From an uncultured Chlorobiaceae bacterium (GTDB lineage: Bacteria; Bacteroidota; Chlorobiia; Chlorobiales; Chlorobiaceae): DNA of 7,704 nt. Made by a program: the position numbers and the translations under genes. Shown here in pieces: positions 1 through 6,023 of this stretch (positions are counted from its first letter, which is position 1; every line of letters starts with the position of its first letter). Under the pieces are notes generated by a model that had not been told where the DNA came from, did no database searches, and worked only from the letters and a program-made list of their open reading frames with translations. The DNA is taken from positions 1 through 7,704 of the forward strand of contig CAIVCU010000265.1 in NCBI GenBank assembly GCA_903904495.1, written 5' to 3'.

Positions 1-133
1 CAAAATGAGGTCTGTCCCCAATACCTACACGGACATCTCCGAGACGAATACCCACCTCTGCTTGAGCATCAGTAAGTGGATTACCTAAAAACAGTCCCGC
101 AATTCCTGCAGCAAGCCAGATTGATTTTTTCAT
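1..133 (-). CDS. Exported protein of unknown function, N-terminal fragment (runs off left edge)
   Basis: Only the first 44 codons are visible. The ATG at 133-131 is preceded by a good Shine-Dalgarno (AGGA at 145-142, 8 nt from the ATG), which fixes the start. The peptide begins MKKSIWLAAGIAGLFLG, a typical Sec signal: two lysines, a hydrophobic core at about residues 5-17, then an AQA-E sequence near residues 23-26 that fits signal peptidase I. The mature part begins EVGIRLGDVRVGIGDRPHF, with alternating hydrophobic and polar residues that suggest beta structure, and then leaves the window. I do not recognise a family. It is probably periplasmic or outer-membrane associated. Upstream is its own promoter with an overlapping Fur-type operator, so it is likely a monocistronic or first gene repressed when iron is plentiful. 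That regulation is inferred from the site, not from the protein. Confidence 0.75.
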   Translation of the reverse strand, partial: MKKSIWLAAGIAGLFLGNPLTDAQAEVGIRLGDVRVGIGDRPHF

Positions 134-218
134 AGTTCTTTTCCTGTTTACTGATGGTTGAATAACACAATGTCTACTAACCCCAAACATTCAGAAATGT
201 TGTCGTTACGGTAGCCTG

Positions 219-248
219 ATGATAATCAATATCACGCTATCATTTCAA
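219..248 (-). promoter_or_regulatory. Predicted sigma70-type promoter for the exported protein gene
   Basis: On the minus strand there is TTGAAA at 248-243 (one mismatch to TTGACA), an 18-bp spacer, and TATCAT at 224-219 (one mismatch to TATAAT). Transcription would begin near 212, giving a leader of about 78 nt before the ATG at 133. The -10 lies inside the Fur-type palindrome at 220-234. This is a motif-based call without experimental support. Confidence 0.5.
220..234. promoter_or_regulatory. Fur-box-like operator overlapping the promoter
   Basis: The plus strand reads TGATAATCAATATCA. The classical Fur 7-1-7 consensus is TGATAATnATTATCA, so 13 of 14 specified positions match. Read as the 19-mer (215-233, minus strand), 14 of 19 positions match GATAATGATAATCATTATC. 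The site covers part of the -10 and the spacer of the predicted promoter, the usual position for repression by an iron-loaded Fur dimer. Other Fur-family regulators (Zur, PerR, Mur) bind related palindromes, so the metal is inferred. Confidence 0.6.
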
Positions 249-329
249 GCTTAGAAATAAGATACTCTTAAAGAATTCAAAGAATCAAGTGGGGTTGTTT
301 GTAAAATGGAATATTTCACTTTTGAATCT

Positions 330-3300
330 TTAAAAGCTTATCACTGATGCTTTGGATACTTGTTGCAGCATCTTATCCACCCATCCTGTACCAGACAGTA
401 TTTCAGCAAGCTCAACTACAATATGCCGTGGTTCAATGCCAAGATCGAGATTCCTTCCAAGACCCTGTATACAGGATGGGCAATTGGTCAAAATAACTGC
501 TTTCTTTTTTCCATGCATAACTTCCGTAACGGCATCCCTTTTACGGTGAAGCATGGAATCGGTAATATCTGGCCGGGATAAAGCGAGTGTACCAGCCTCA
601 GAACAGCAATGCGGTACTGGTGAGACGTTTCCGAAACCGCCAATATTGCGAAGCGTTTGAAGTGCTTTCCCGGAAAGAGAATCATGGCAGGGAGCATGGT
701 AAAGATATTCTCTTTTGCTATCAAGTTTCAGGCCTTTGTCAAGAGCATAAGCGGCAACATCAATAATTTTTCCACCGAATAGCTTGCCTGTTTCGATGGC
801 ATCGAGCCCTTCCATACAGGTACCACAGGTAACTATGCATGCGTCAAAATCAAGATAGGAGAACATCTCCCTGATCTGGCTGAACATCACGGTGTTACGA
901 AGAACAATACTGGAATACTGGTCAGTCTTGGCATTAACATGAGCAGGAAAGCCGCAGCAGAGAAATGGCGGCGGCAACACGATTCTCACTCCAAGTTCAA
1001 GCAGCACATGAATGGCAGCCATCGAGATTGAAGAGTTCATTCGTTCGGAACCGCAACCCGGAAAATAAAAAACATTACTTTTAACCTCGCCGGAAGGTTC
1101 TAAAACAATCACCTGGTCAGGTCCGCATTCAGGAAGAACATCACGCAAGGTCTTTTCGGCTACCTGTGGAACAGGTGAACGCAGAAGCCTTAATGGATAT
1201 AAATCCGGAGGATCAAGTTCCGGCTGCAACGGCGCGGAGATTTTATTGCCTGCACGCTGAACGGCTCCACCAATCCTCAGAACAGCTCTGCGAAAAATCG
1301 AATTAAAAACCGGCGACCGACTATCAAGATAACGCAAGGTCAGTTCTGTGAGAGGAGACGAGTGCTTGTACCCCCATTCCGAAAGGATTTCACGTTCCAG
1401 CACCGACACCTCACCGCTATCGATATCTACCGGACAAGGCTTTAAACATTTATGGCAGATCGTACAGTGATCGGCAACCTCTTCAAGCCACTTCAGAAGC
1501 GCAAAATCGGTAGAACGCTCGCGCTGGGCATCAAAAAGAAGCGCCTCAATCAATGAACCAATCGCAAGATTCTTGTTCCGCGGATGGTAAAACATTCCCC
1601 GTGACGGATAATAAACGCAGCAATCAGTCTTGCACTTACCACATCGGATACAGTAGTCAACCTTTTTTGAAAGTTCCTCGATCTGAGCTCGCCGGAGAAT
1701 ATGCGCTTCAAGTTCGAGCAAATTAAATGACGGAGTAAAAATATGAGCAAGCGCTTCATAATCTTCAAGTTTTCCCGGATTCATAATCCCATTCGGGTCA
1801 ACCTTGCGACGATATTGAGTAAGCTTTTCGACAATTGCCGGATCAAGGTACTTCAGTTTGGTGACACCAATTCCGTGCTCGCCCGACACTACTCCGCCGA
1901 GTGAAACAACTTTTTCCATGACATTATCAATCACTTTATCAGCCCGCTCAAGCATCGGTCTGTCGTTGGAAAGCACCGGTACATTAACATGAACATTTCC
2001 ATCTCCGGCATGCATGTGTGTTGCCAGCACAATCCGTCTGTCACGGACATACGTATATGCTTTTTCAAATGCAACCTCCATTTCAGGATACCCCTGCACC
2101 AGCTCTCCCAGTTCCCGGCTGAGTTCCTGCACAATATCAAGTGAACGAAGCGTCTCCTCCGGTGCCAATAGTATCCTTTCATCGAAAACGCGGCAAAGCT
2201 CCAACCCCGCAGGAATCTTCGAGGCAAAACGGCCTCCATCCCCGGTTACTTTTGTGGTTGCAAAAATAGTACGGGAACGTTCAACAAAGCAGTGCTGTGC
2301 ATATCGTTCTTCTATAATATTGAGCTCATCAATAAATCGGGAAAAAACGGCAAGCGCCTCTAGAGGAATAACAATATCCTCATTGAGCTTGAAGGCATTG
2401 GTTCGCCGGGCAATCGCTCCAAGCTTTTTACGATCGGCCCAGAAACGAACAGCATCCGCATTGTCCCTGGCCAAAAACATCATGGTATTGGGATGGAGCT
2501 TAAGCAGGGTTTCCAAACGTTCAACGCCATTCTGCACCTCCTCGGAAGAATTACCTGCTATATCAATCAAAAGCACTGCTTTCGGAGTCTGAGCTCTTGG
2601 AGCTTTTACCTTGTAGTCGATAGCCCTGATATACTCATCATCAAAATGCTCGAGAGCAAGAAGTGCTTCCTTATTCTCCGAGTAGAGAGGAAAAATTTTC
2701 GAAAGCTCAAGAATCACGCGGCTTGCCTCATCCATATCGGGCCCGAAAAACTCGAGACAGAGTGTTCTTTTTTCAGGATATTTCGGATAAAGCACAAAAA
2801 CACCCGAGGTAATCACCCCGTCTGTTCCCTCTTTCTGAAGACCAGGAACTCCGCCAAGCGCCTTATTGGTAATATCCTTCCACAGTCCTTTTTTGCGAAT
2901 ATCGGTACCAAGCAACTCAATACGATCAAGTCGGTTACCGGATTGATTCCACACTTCAAAAACAACAGTATCCTCATGCAGGATTTTTCGAAGCCGGTGA
3001 TCAACACGTTTGACCGTCCAGTTTTCACCTGAAGGCATTGCCATTCGCCACTCAAGCAGGTTGTCGATACAGGTACCCCATCGAACCGCCATCTTTCCAC
3101 CGGCATTTTCAGCAATATTTCCTCCGATGGTGCAGGACCACTCACTTGTCGGGTCAGTCGCAAACACAAGACCATGTTCGTCAGCTTCCTCCATAGCTTT
3201 TTCTGTAACCACTCCAGCTTCAACTTCAATCACGGATGCCTGAGATATCTGCCCGTTTTCAAGTTGAAAATCCCGAACCGATATACCCTTGATATGATTC

Positions 3301-3986
3301 AATTTTTCCATGTTGATAATCACACACCTTGATCTCAGAGGGACAGCTCCACCAGTAAGCCCTGTACCTGCTCCTCGGGGAATAATATTGAGTCCAAGCC
3401 CGGCTATAGCTGTGATCAGTGGTGCAACCTGAGACTCCTGATCAGGTGTCACAACTGCAGAAGGAAGATGAAGCCTCCAATCGGTAGCGTCAGTAGCGTG
3501 AGCTGCAAGTGAAAACGGATCAAAAAGAACATTTTTAGCTCCGACAACAGCACCAAGTTCCCGCTTCATACGGCGGCGAAGTTCAGGTGTTTTTTCAACA
3601 GCAGAACGGAAACGTTCAAGCTGCTCACGCACCGCCACAACGATCGCCGAAACGCGGCTTTCGCCGTTTGCCATGTCCGAAATGGTATCAAGCTCGTTAA
3701 ATGCCCGTTCAAAAAGGCGACGGCGGCGAGCAACTGAATCCACCAGCTCCTGAAAAAGATATGGATTTCGGCGGTGAATAAGAATCTCTCCAATAATCCC
3801 CATGAGCAAACGAGCAGACCTACCGGTCACCCGCAGTTCACGCAGTTCATCAAGCATGCGGACAATATAAGGCCCCAGCAGAAACGATATCGCCTGCCGG
3901 TCGCCTGCAGATGTATAATTGAAAGGGATTTCGCGAGGAATGTTTTCTATCGGTTTCATACTATCAAAGCCTGTTCGTATCGTCAT
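330..3986 (-). CDS. Fused FAD-linked oxidase / iron-sulfur oxidoreductase with N-terminal DUF3683-like region (D-lactate/glycolate dehydrogenase type)
   Basis: This 1218-residue protein joins in one chain what GlcD and GlcF are as separate subunits. Residues ~11-115 (REIPFNYTSAGDRQ onward) resemble DUF3683. A PCMH-type FAD-binding domain follows, with PRGAGTGLTGGAVP at 203-216 and CTIGGNIAENAGG at 285-297. The FAD-oxidase C-terminal domain ends with GDGNVHVNV (661-669), GEHGIGVTK (702-710) and NPGKL (736-740). Two 4Fe-4S ferredoxin motifs are intact: C779/C782/C785/C789 and C841/C844/C847/C851-P. Two CCG (heterodisulfide-reductase-like) domains carry C978, C1010-C1011, C1054/C1057 and C1100, C1127-C1128, C1169/C1172. 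By family knowledge such enzymes oxidise 2-hydroxy acids (D-lactate, glycolate, 2-hydroxyglutarate) through FAD and pass electrons via Fe-S clusters to the quinone pool or a soluble carrier. The actual substrate cannot be read from sequence. There is no signal peptide or clear membrane segment, so it is cytoplasmic or peripheral. The start is uncertain: the ATG at 3986 lacks a good Shine-Dalgarno, and a second ATG at 3959 (AGG about 10 nt upstream) lies just before the conserved region. It follows the SDR gene by 69 bp. No terminator is visible after its stop. Confidence 0.9.
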   Translation of the reverse strand: MTIRTGFDSMKPIENIPREIPFNYTSAGDRQAISFLLGPYIVRMLDELRELRVTGRSARLLMGIIGEILIHRRNPYLFQELVDSVARRRRLFERAFNELDTISDMANGESRVSAIVVAVREQLERFRSAVEKTPELRRRMKRELGAVVGAKNVLFDPFSLAAHATDATDWRLHLPSAVVTPDQESQVAPLITAIAGLGLNIIPRGAGTGLTGGAVPLRSRCVIINMEKLNHIKGISVRDFQLENGQISQASVIEVEAGVVTEKAMEEADEHGLVFATDPTSEWSCTIGGNIAENAGGKMAVRWGTCIDNLLEWRMAMPSGENWTVKRVDHRLRKILHEDTVVFEVWNQSGNRLDRIELLGTDIRKKGLWKDITNKALGGVPGLQKEGTDGVITSGVFVLYPKYPEKRTLCLEFFGPDMDEASRVILELSKIFPLYSENKEALLALEHFDDEYIRAIDYKVKAPRAQTPKAVLLIDIAGNSSEEVQNGVERLETLLKLHPNTMMFLARDNADAVRFWADRKKLGAIARRTNAFKLNEDIVIPLEALAVFSRFIDELNIIEERYAQHCFVERSRTIFATTKVTGDGGRFASKIPAGLELCRVFDERILLAPEETLRSLDIVQELSRELGELVQGYPEMEVAFEKAYTYVRDRRIVLATHMHAGDGNVHVNVPVLSNDRPMLERADKVIDNVMEKVVSLGGVVSGEHGIGVTKLKYLDPAIVEKLTQYRRKVDPNGIMNPGKLEDYEALAHIFTPSFNLLELEAHILRRAQIEELSKKVDYCIRCGKCKTDCCVYYPSRGMFYHPRNKNLAIGSLIEALLFDAQRERSTDFALLKWLEEVADHCTICHKCLKPCPVDIDSGEVSVLEREILSEWGYKHSSPLTELTLRYLDSRSPVFNSIFRRAVLRIGGAVQRAGNKISAPLQPELDPPDLYPLRLLRSPVPQVAEKTLRDVLPECGPDQVIVLEPSGEVKSNVFYFPGCGSERMNSSISMAAIHVLLELGVRIVLPPPFLCCGFPAHVNAKTDQYSSIVLRNTVMFSQIREMFSYLDFDACIVTCGTCMEGLDAIETGKLFGGKIIDVAAYALDKGLKLDSKREYLYHAPCHDSLSGKALQTLRNIGGFGNVSPVPHCCSEAGTLALSRPDITDSMLHRKRDAVTEVMHGKKKAVILTNCPSCIQGLGRNLDLGIEPRHIVVELAEILSGTGWVDKMLQQVSKASVISF

Positions 3987-4055
3987 TAGATCTATAAAGA
4001 ATGTTAATTATCTTTTGTGTTGCCTGTCTAGTATCAATCATGACTGCTTCCATCT

Positions 4056-4814
4056 TCACAGTCTTGCTCCCCCGGAAATCTCAATAATCTGCCCTGTAAT
4101 AAACGCAGCATCGTCGGACGCCAGAAAAAGCGCACACAGGGCAACATCATCAGGCGTGGCAACCCGCCCAAGGGGATAGCGCTGTGCACAATCCTTCTGC
4201 AACATTTCCCAGCGTTCAGGACCCAGTGCCCTTACAAATGCCGGAACTTCCACAAGAGCCGGCGCAAGCGCATTAACCGTTATGCCAAATCTACCAAGCG
4301 ACATTGCAAGCGAACGGGTAAAGGCGTAAATGCCTCCTTTAGACGCAGCATAAGAGAACTGATTCGGGCTCCCCCGATACACAAGCGAACTCATGTTGAC
4401 AATCCTCCCGTACCCCTGCGGTTTCATCACCCGCGCCGCCTCGCGACAAGAGAGAATACAGGACTTAAGGTTGAGGTCAAGATTGGCACTCATCCTACCG
4501 TAATCAATATCCTCGACATCAGCTGAAGGCTCACAGTCGCCACCTGCAATATTTACTACAATATCAAGCTTTTCGAACCGATCCACTATCTGCTGGTAGA
4601 GTAAGCGGATTTCGTCTTCATGCATAACATCAGCCTGAACCAACCAACCACTCCCCCCAGCTTTTTCAATAAGCTCAAGAGTTTCGGAACATCTTGAAGC
4701 ATCGATGTCACTTACAATGACAACTGAGCCCTGCCCAGCAAAACAGAGTGCCACAGCCCTGCCAATTCCACCGGCAGCACCTGTAACGAGAGCAATCCTC
4801 CCAGAAAGTCGCAT
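4056..4814 (-). CDS. SDR family NAD(P)-dependent oxidoreductase
   Basis: A classical short-chain dehydrogenase/reductase of 252 aa, the usual length. Counting from the ATG at 4814: the cofactor motif TGAAGGIG is at 11-18, an acidic residue closes beta-2 (D36), which usually favours NAD(H) over NADP(H), D62-V63 contacts adenine, and NIAGG at 88-92 is the NNAG-type motif with Ile for the second Asn. The catalytic set is N115, S142, Y155 and K159 (YAASK). The C-terminal ITGQIIEISGG is also typical. Such enzymes interconvert alcohols and ketones, including 3-oxoacyl, sugar and hydroxy-acid derivatives; the substrate is not deducible. An in-frame GTG at 4820 is possible, but the Shine-Dalgarno at 4825-4820 is ideally placed for the ATG at 4814. 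The gene is 52 bp after the exonuclease gene and 69 bp before the flavin dehydrogenase, so co-transcription is likely, and the two dehydrogenases might act in sequence on one substrate (inference). Confidence 0.93.
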   Translation of the reverse strand: MRLSGRIALVTGAAGGIGRAVALCFAGQGSVVIVSDIDASRCSETLELIEKAGGSGWLVQADVMHEDEIRLLYQQIVDRFEKLDIVVNIAGGDCEPSADVEDIDYGRMSANLDLNLKSCILSCREAARVMKPQGYGRIVNMSSLVYRGSPNQFSYAASKGGIYAFTRSLAMSLGRFGITVNALAPALVEVPAFVRALGPERWEMLQKDCAQRYPLGRVATPDDVALCALFLASDDAAFITGQIIEISGGARL

Positions 4815-4819
4815 AATCA

Positions 4820-4825
4820 CTCTCC
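4820..4825 (-). promoter_or_regulatory. Ribosome binding site that decides the SDR start
   Basis: The minus strand reads GGAGAG at 4825-4820. GGAG is 7 nt from the ATG at 4814, an optimal distance, but overlaps or abuts the alternative GTG at 4820, which is too close to be served by it. This supports translation from 4814. Confidence 0.6.
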
Positions 4826-4866
4826 ATAATTTCTGTTGTTCAAGAAACTGTCCATTGAGAACAAGA

Positions 4867-5439
4867 TTATTCGATAATTCCCCTTCTCCTCAATTCCCAG
4901 AAACATTTCGCTGTAGCTTGAATATCAACTGCCGCATTATGCGCCTCTTCAAATCCTGAACCGAACAATGTATAATGCAGTTCAGTCAACTTCGGCCATT
5001 TGTTACCATACGGACCTTTAAGGGCACAAAAATCAGTAGTTCTTTCCATTGTGCATATTTTTCTTTTTGACGACAATGCATTCGGCATTCCGGCTCTTAT
5101 GAATTCACTTCCTATAATCTTTTCATCAAACGACATATTGTGAGCGACAAGAATTTCTGCTTTAGCAATCAGCTTTTCAAACTGCTGAAGAACATCCCTC
5201 AGCAAAACTCCGTCAATTTTCGCTCTTTCTGTTGAAATTCCATGAATTCCTGAAGCAATTTGCGGAATTAAAAATCCTTCAGGCTTAACGATATAATCTC
5301 CAGACATCAAGACATTGCCATCAGCTTCACAATATAAATATGCCAACTGCACAAGTCTGGGCCAGTTATTGACGTCGGTCACCGATGCACGCCAATTTAC
5401 AGGTAATCCTGTTGTTTCTGTATCAAAAAATAAATACAT
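4867..5439 (-). CDS. DnaQ-family DEDDh 3'-5' exonuclease
   Basis: A 190-aa single-domain exonuclease of the DnaQ/RNase T superfamily. It begins MYLFFDTETTGLP, so the ExoI acidic pair is D6 and E8. ExoII is HNMSFD with D105, and ExoIIIepsilon is HNAAVDIQAT with H167 and D172. All five DEDDh residues are present, so it should be an active two-metal nuclease degrading single-stranded or frayed 3' ends. The segment VTDVNNWPRLVQLAY (20-34) is typical, to my knowledge, of the Bacteroidota/Chlorobiota version of the family. It has no polymerase, BRCT or helicase domain, so it is not a replicative polymerase subunit by itself. An in-frame TTG at 5499 would add 20 residues and overlap the upstream stop by 13 nt. 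I prefer the ATG at 5439 because the conserved domain begins there, although no strong Shine-Dalgarno is visible. It follows the SSB-like gene by 47 bp, suggesting co-transcription and a shared DNA-processing role. Its region is more AT-rich than the SDR gene. Confidence 0.9.
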   Translation of the reverse strand: MYLFFDTETTGLPVNWRASVTDVNNWPRLVQLAYLYCEADGNVLMSGDYIVKPEGFLIPQIASGIHGISTERAKIDGVLLRDVLQQFEKLIAKAEILVAHNMSFDEKIIGSEFIRAGMPNALSSKRKICTMERTTDFCALKGPYGNKWPKLTELHYTLFGSGFEEAHNAAVDIQATAKCFWELRRRGIIE

Positions 5440-5486
5440 GTCTTTAATGAAAGGGTCAATAAAAGTGAATGTTCCCTTTGCCTGAA

Positions 5487-5852
5487 TTAAAAAGGGCAAT
5501 CATCATCCACTATGGCACTCCCGCCTTCATGTCCGTAGCTCGGAGGAGTATAAGACTCTGCCTGCTGAGCCTGTAAAGAAGCGCTCTGATTGGCAGACTC
5601 TACCTTCCAGCCTTTTACATCGGTATACCATTTACCATTAAACTCTCTGCTTTCAATATCAAAAGAGATCGTCAGCCTGTTTCCCACTCTCAGTATATTT
5701 CTGTCAAACTTATCTCCCCACAACGAAATACAAACCTTCTTGGGGTATTGACCGTCAGTTTCAACAATAATATCCTGTTTTTTCCATTGCCCATTCTTTC
5801 CCGCACCTGTCTGTTCAGGAAGAATTGCCGAGAGTTTAGCTGTAAGCTGCAT
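5487..5852 (-). CDS. DUF3127-type OB-fold protein with SSB-like C-terminal tip
   Basis: A 121-aa protein. The N-terminal ~85 residues match what I recall of DUF3127: MQLTAKLSAILPEQTG, then KKQDIIVET (24-32), QYPKKVCISLWGDK (35-48) and ISFDIESREFNGKWYTDVKGW (62-82). The predicted fold is an OB barrel. Residues ~87-112 are a low-complexity linker rich in Q, A, S, Y and G, and the protein ends DDDCPF (116-121), close to the DDDIPF tip of bacterial SSB proteins. Together, OB fold, flexible linker and acidic tip with terminal Pro-Phe imply single-stranded DNA binding and recruitment of repair proteins; this is inference, since the family is formally of unknown function. An in-frame TTG at 5900 would extend the protein by 16 residues, but it lies in the loop of a terminator hairpin and lacks a Shine-Dalgarno, so the ATG at 5852 is preferred. 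It stands between recQ and a 3'-5' exonuclease gene. Confidence 0.85.
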   Translation of the reverse strand: MQLTAKLSAILPEQTGAGKNGQWKKQDIIVETDGQYPKKVCISLWGDKFDRNILRVGNRLTISFDIESREFNGKWYTDVKGWKVESANQSASLQAQQAESYTPPSYGHEGGSAIVDDDCPF

Positions 5853-5880
5853 AACAATATTACGATCTGACCTATTACTT

Positions 5881-5917
5881 AAAAAAACCCGTTCCAACAA
5901 AAACTAAAAGAACGGGA
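5881..5917 (-). terminator. Intrinsic terminator downstream of recQ (possible attenuator for the DUF3127 gene)
   Basis: On the minus strand, CCCGTTC (5916-5910) pairs perfectly with GAACGGG (5894-5888), a 7-bp stem with 5 G/C pairs and a 15-nt loop, followed at once by seven T (5887-5881). The T-tract is only on the minus-strand side, so it acts on recQ-direction transcripts. It is ~107 nt after the recQ stop. The best promoter for the next gene lies upstream of this hairpin, so that transcript must also cross it. The loop is longer than usual, which lowers the expected strength. Confidence 0.65.
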
Positions 5918-5967
5918 CATCATGACTTTTCACGAAAGCCTTACGCCTTAATATATGAATTGTGGTT

Positions 5968-5996
5968 TATTTACAGAGGAAAACGATTCATGTCAA
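5968..5996 (-). promoter_or_regulatory. Predicted sigma70-type promoter for the DUF3127-exonuclease unit
   Basis: The minus strand has a perfect -35 TTGACA (5996-5991), an ideal 17-bp spacer, and -10 TAAATA (5973-5968; two mismatches to TATAAT, with the key T1 and A2 kept but the final T lost). Transcription would begin near 5961, in the space after the recQ stop, giving a leader of about 109 nt before the ATG at 5852. That leader contains the terminator hairpin at 5881-5917. Confidence 0.55.
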
Positions 5997-6023
5997 TCAG
6001 AGAGATATCGCCAGCCAGTACTC

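Noticed and set aside
267..289. Repeated AAAGAAT (270-276 and 279-285) upstream of the exported-protein promoter, looking like a partial palindrome
   Set aside because: Short, A/T-rich and imperfect, with no stable hairpin or T-tract; expected by chance in an AT-rich spacer.
2014..2592. 192-codon plus-strand open frame, and a 179-codon one at 2493-3032
   Set aside because: Both are antisense to the flavin dehydrogenase, whose domains cover the region completely. The peptides are Ser/Arg- or Phe/Ile-rich without recognisable domains.
4013..4037. Possible promoter for the flavin dehydrogenase: TTGATA at 4037-4032 followed by GATAAT after 19 bp
   Set aside because: Spacer is longer than optimal and the -10 match is poor; co-transcription with the SDR gene explains expression more simply.
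4836..4864. Inverted repeat TTGTTC...GAACAA with a 17-nt loop between the exonuclease and SDR genes
   Set aside because: Only 6 bp, A/T-rich, long loop and no following T-tract; too weak to call a terminator or operator.
5853..5900. 16-residue N-terminal extension of the DUF3127 protein from a TTG at 5900
   Set aside because: The codon lies in the loop of the terminator hairpin, has no Shine-Dalgarno, and the conserved family region begins at the ATG at 5852.
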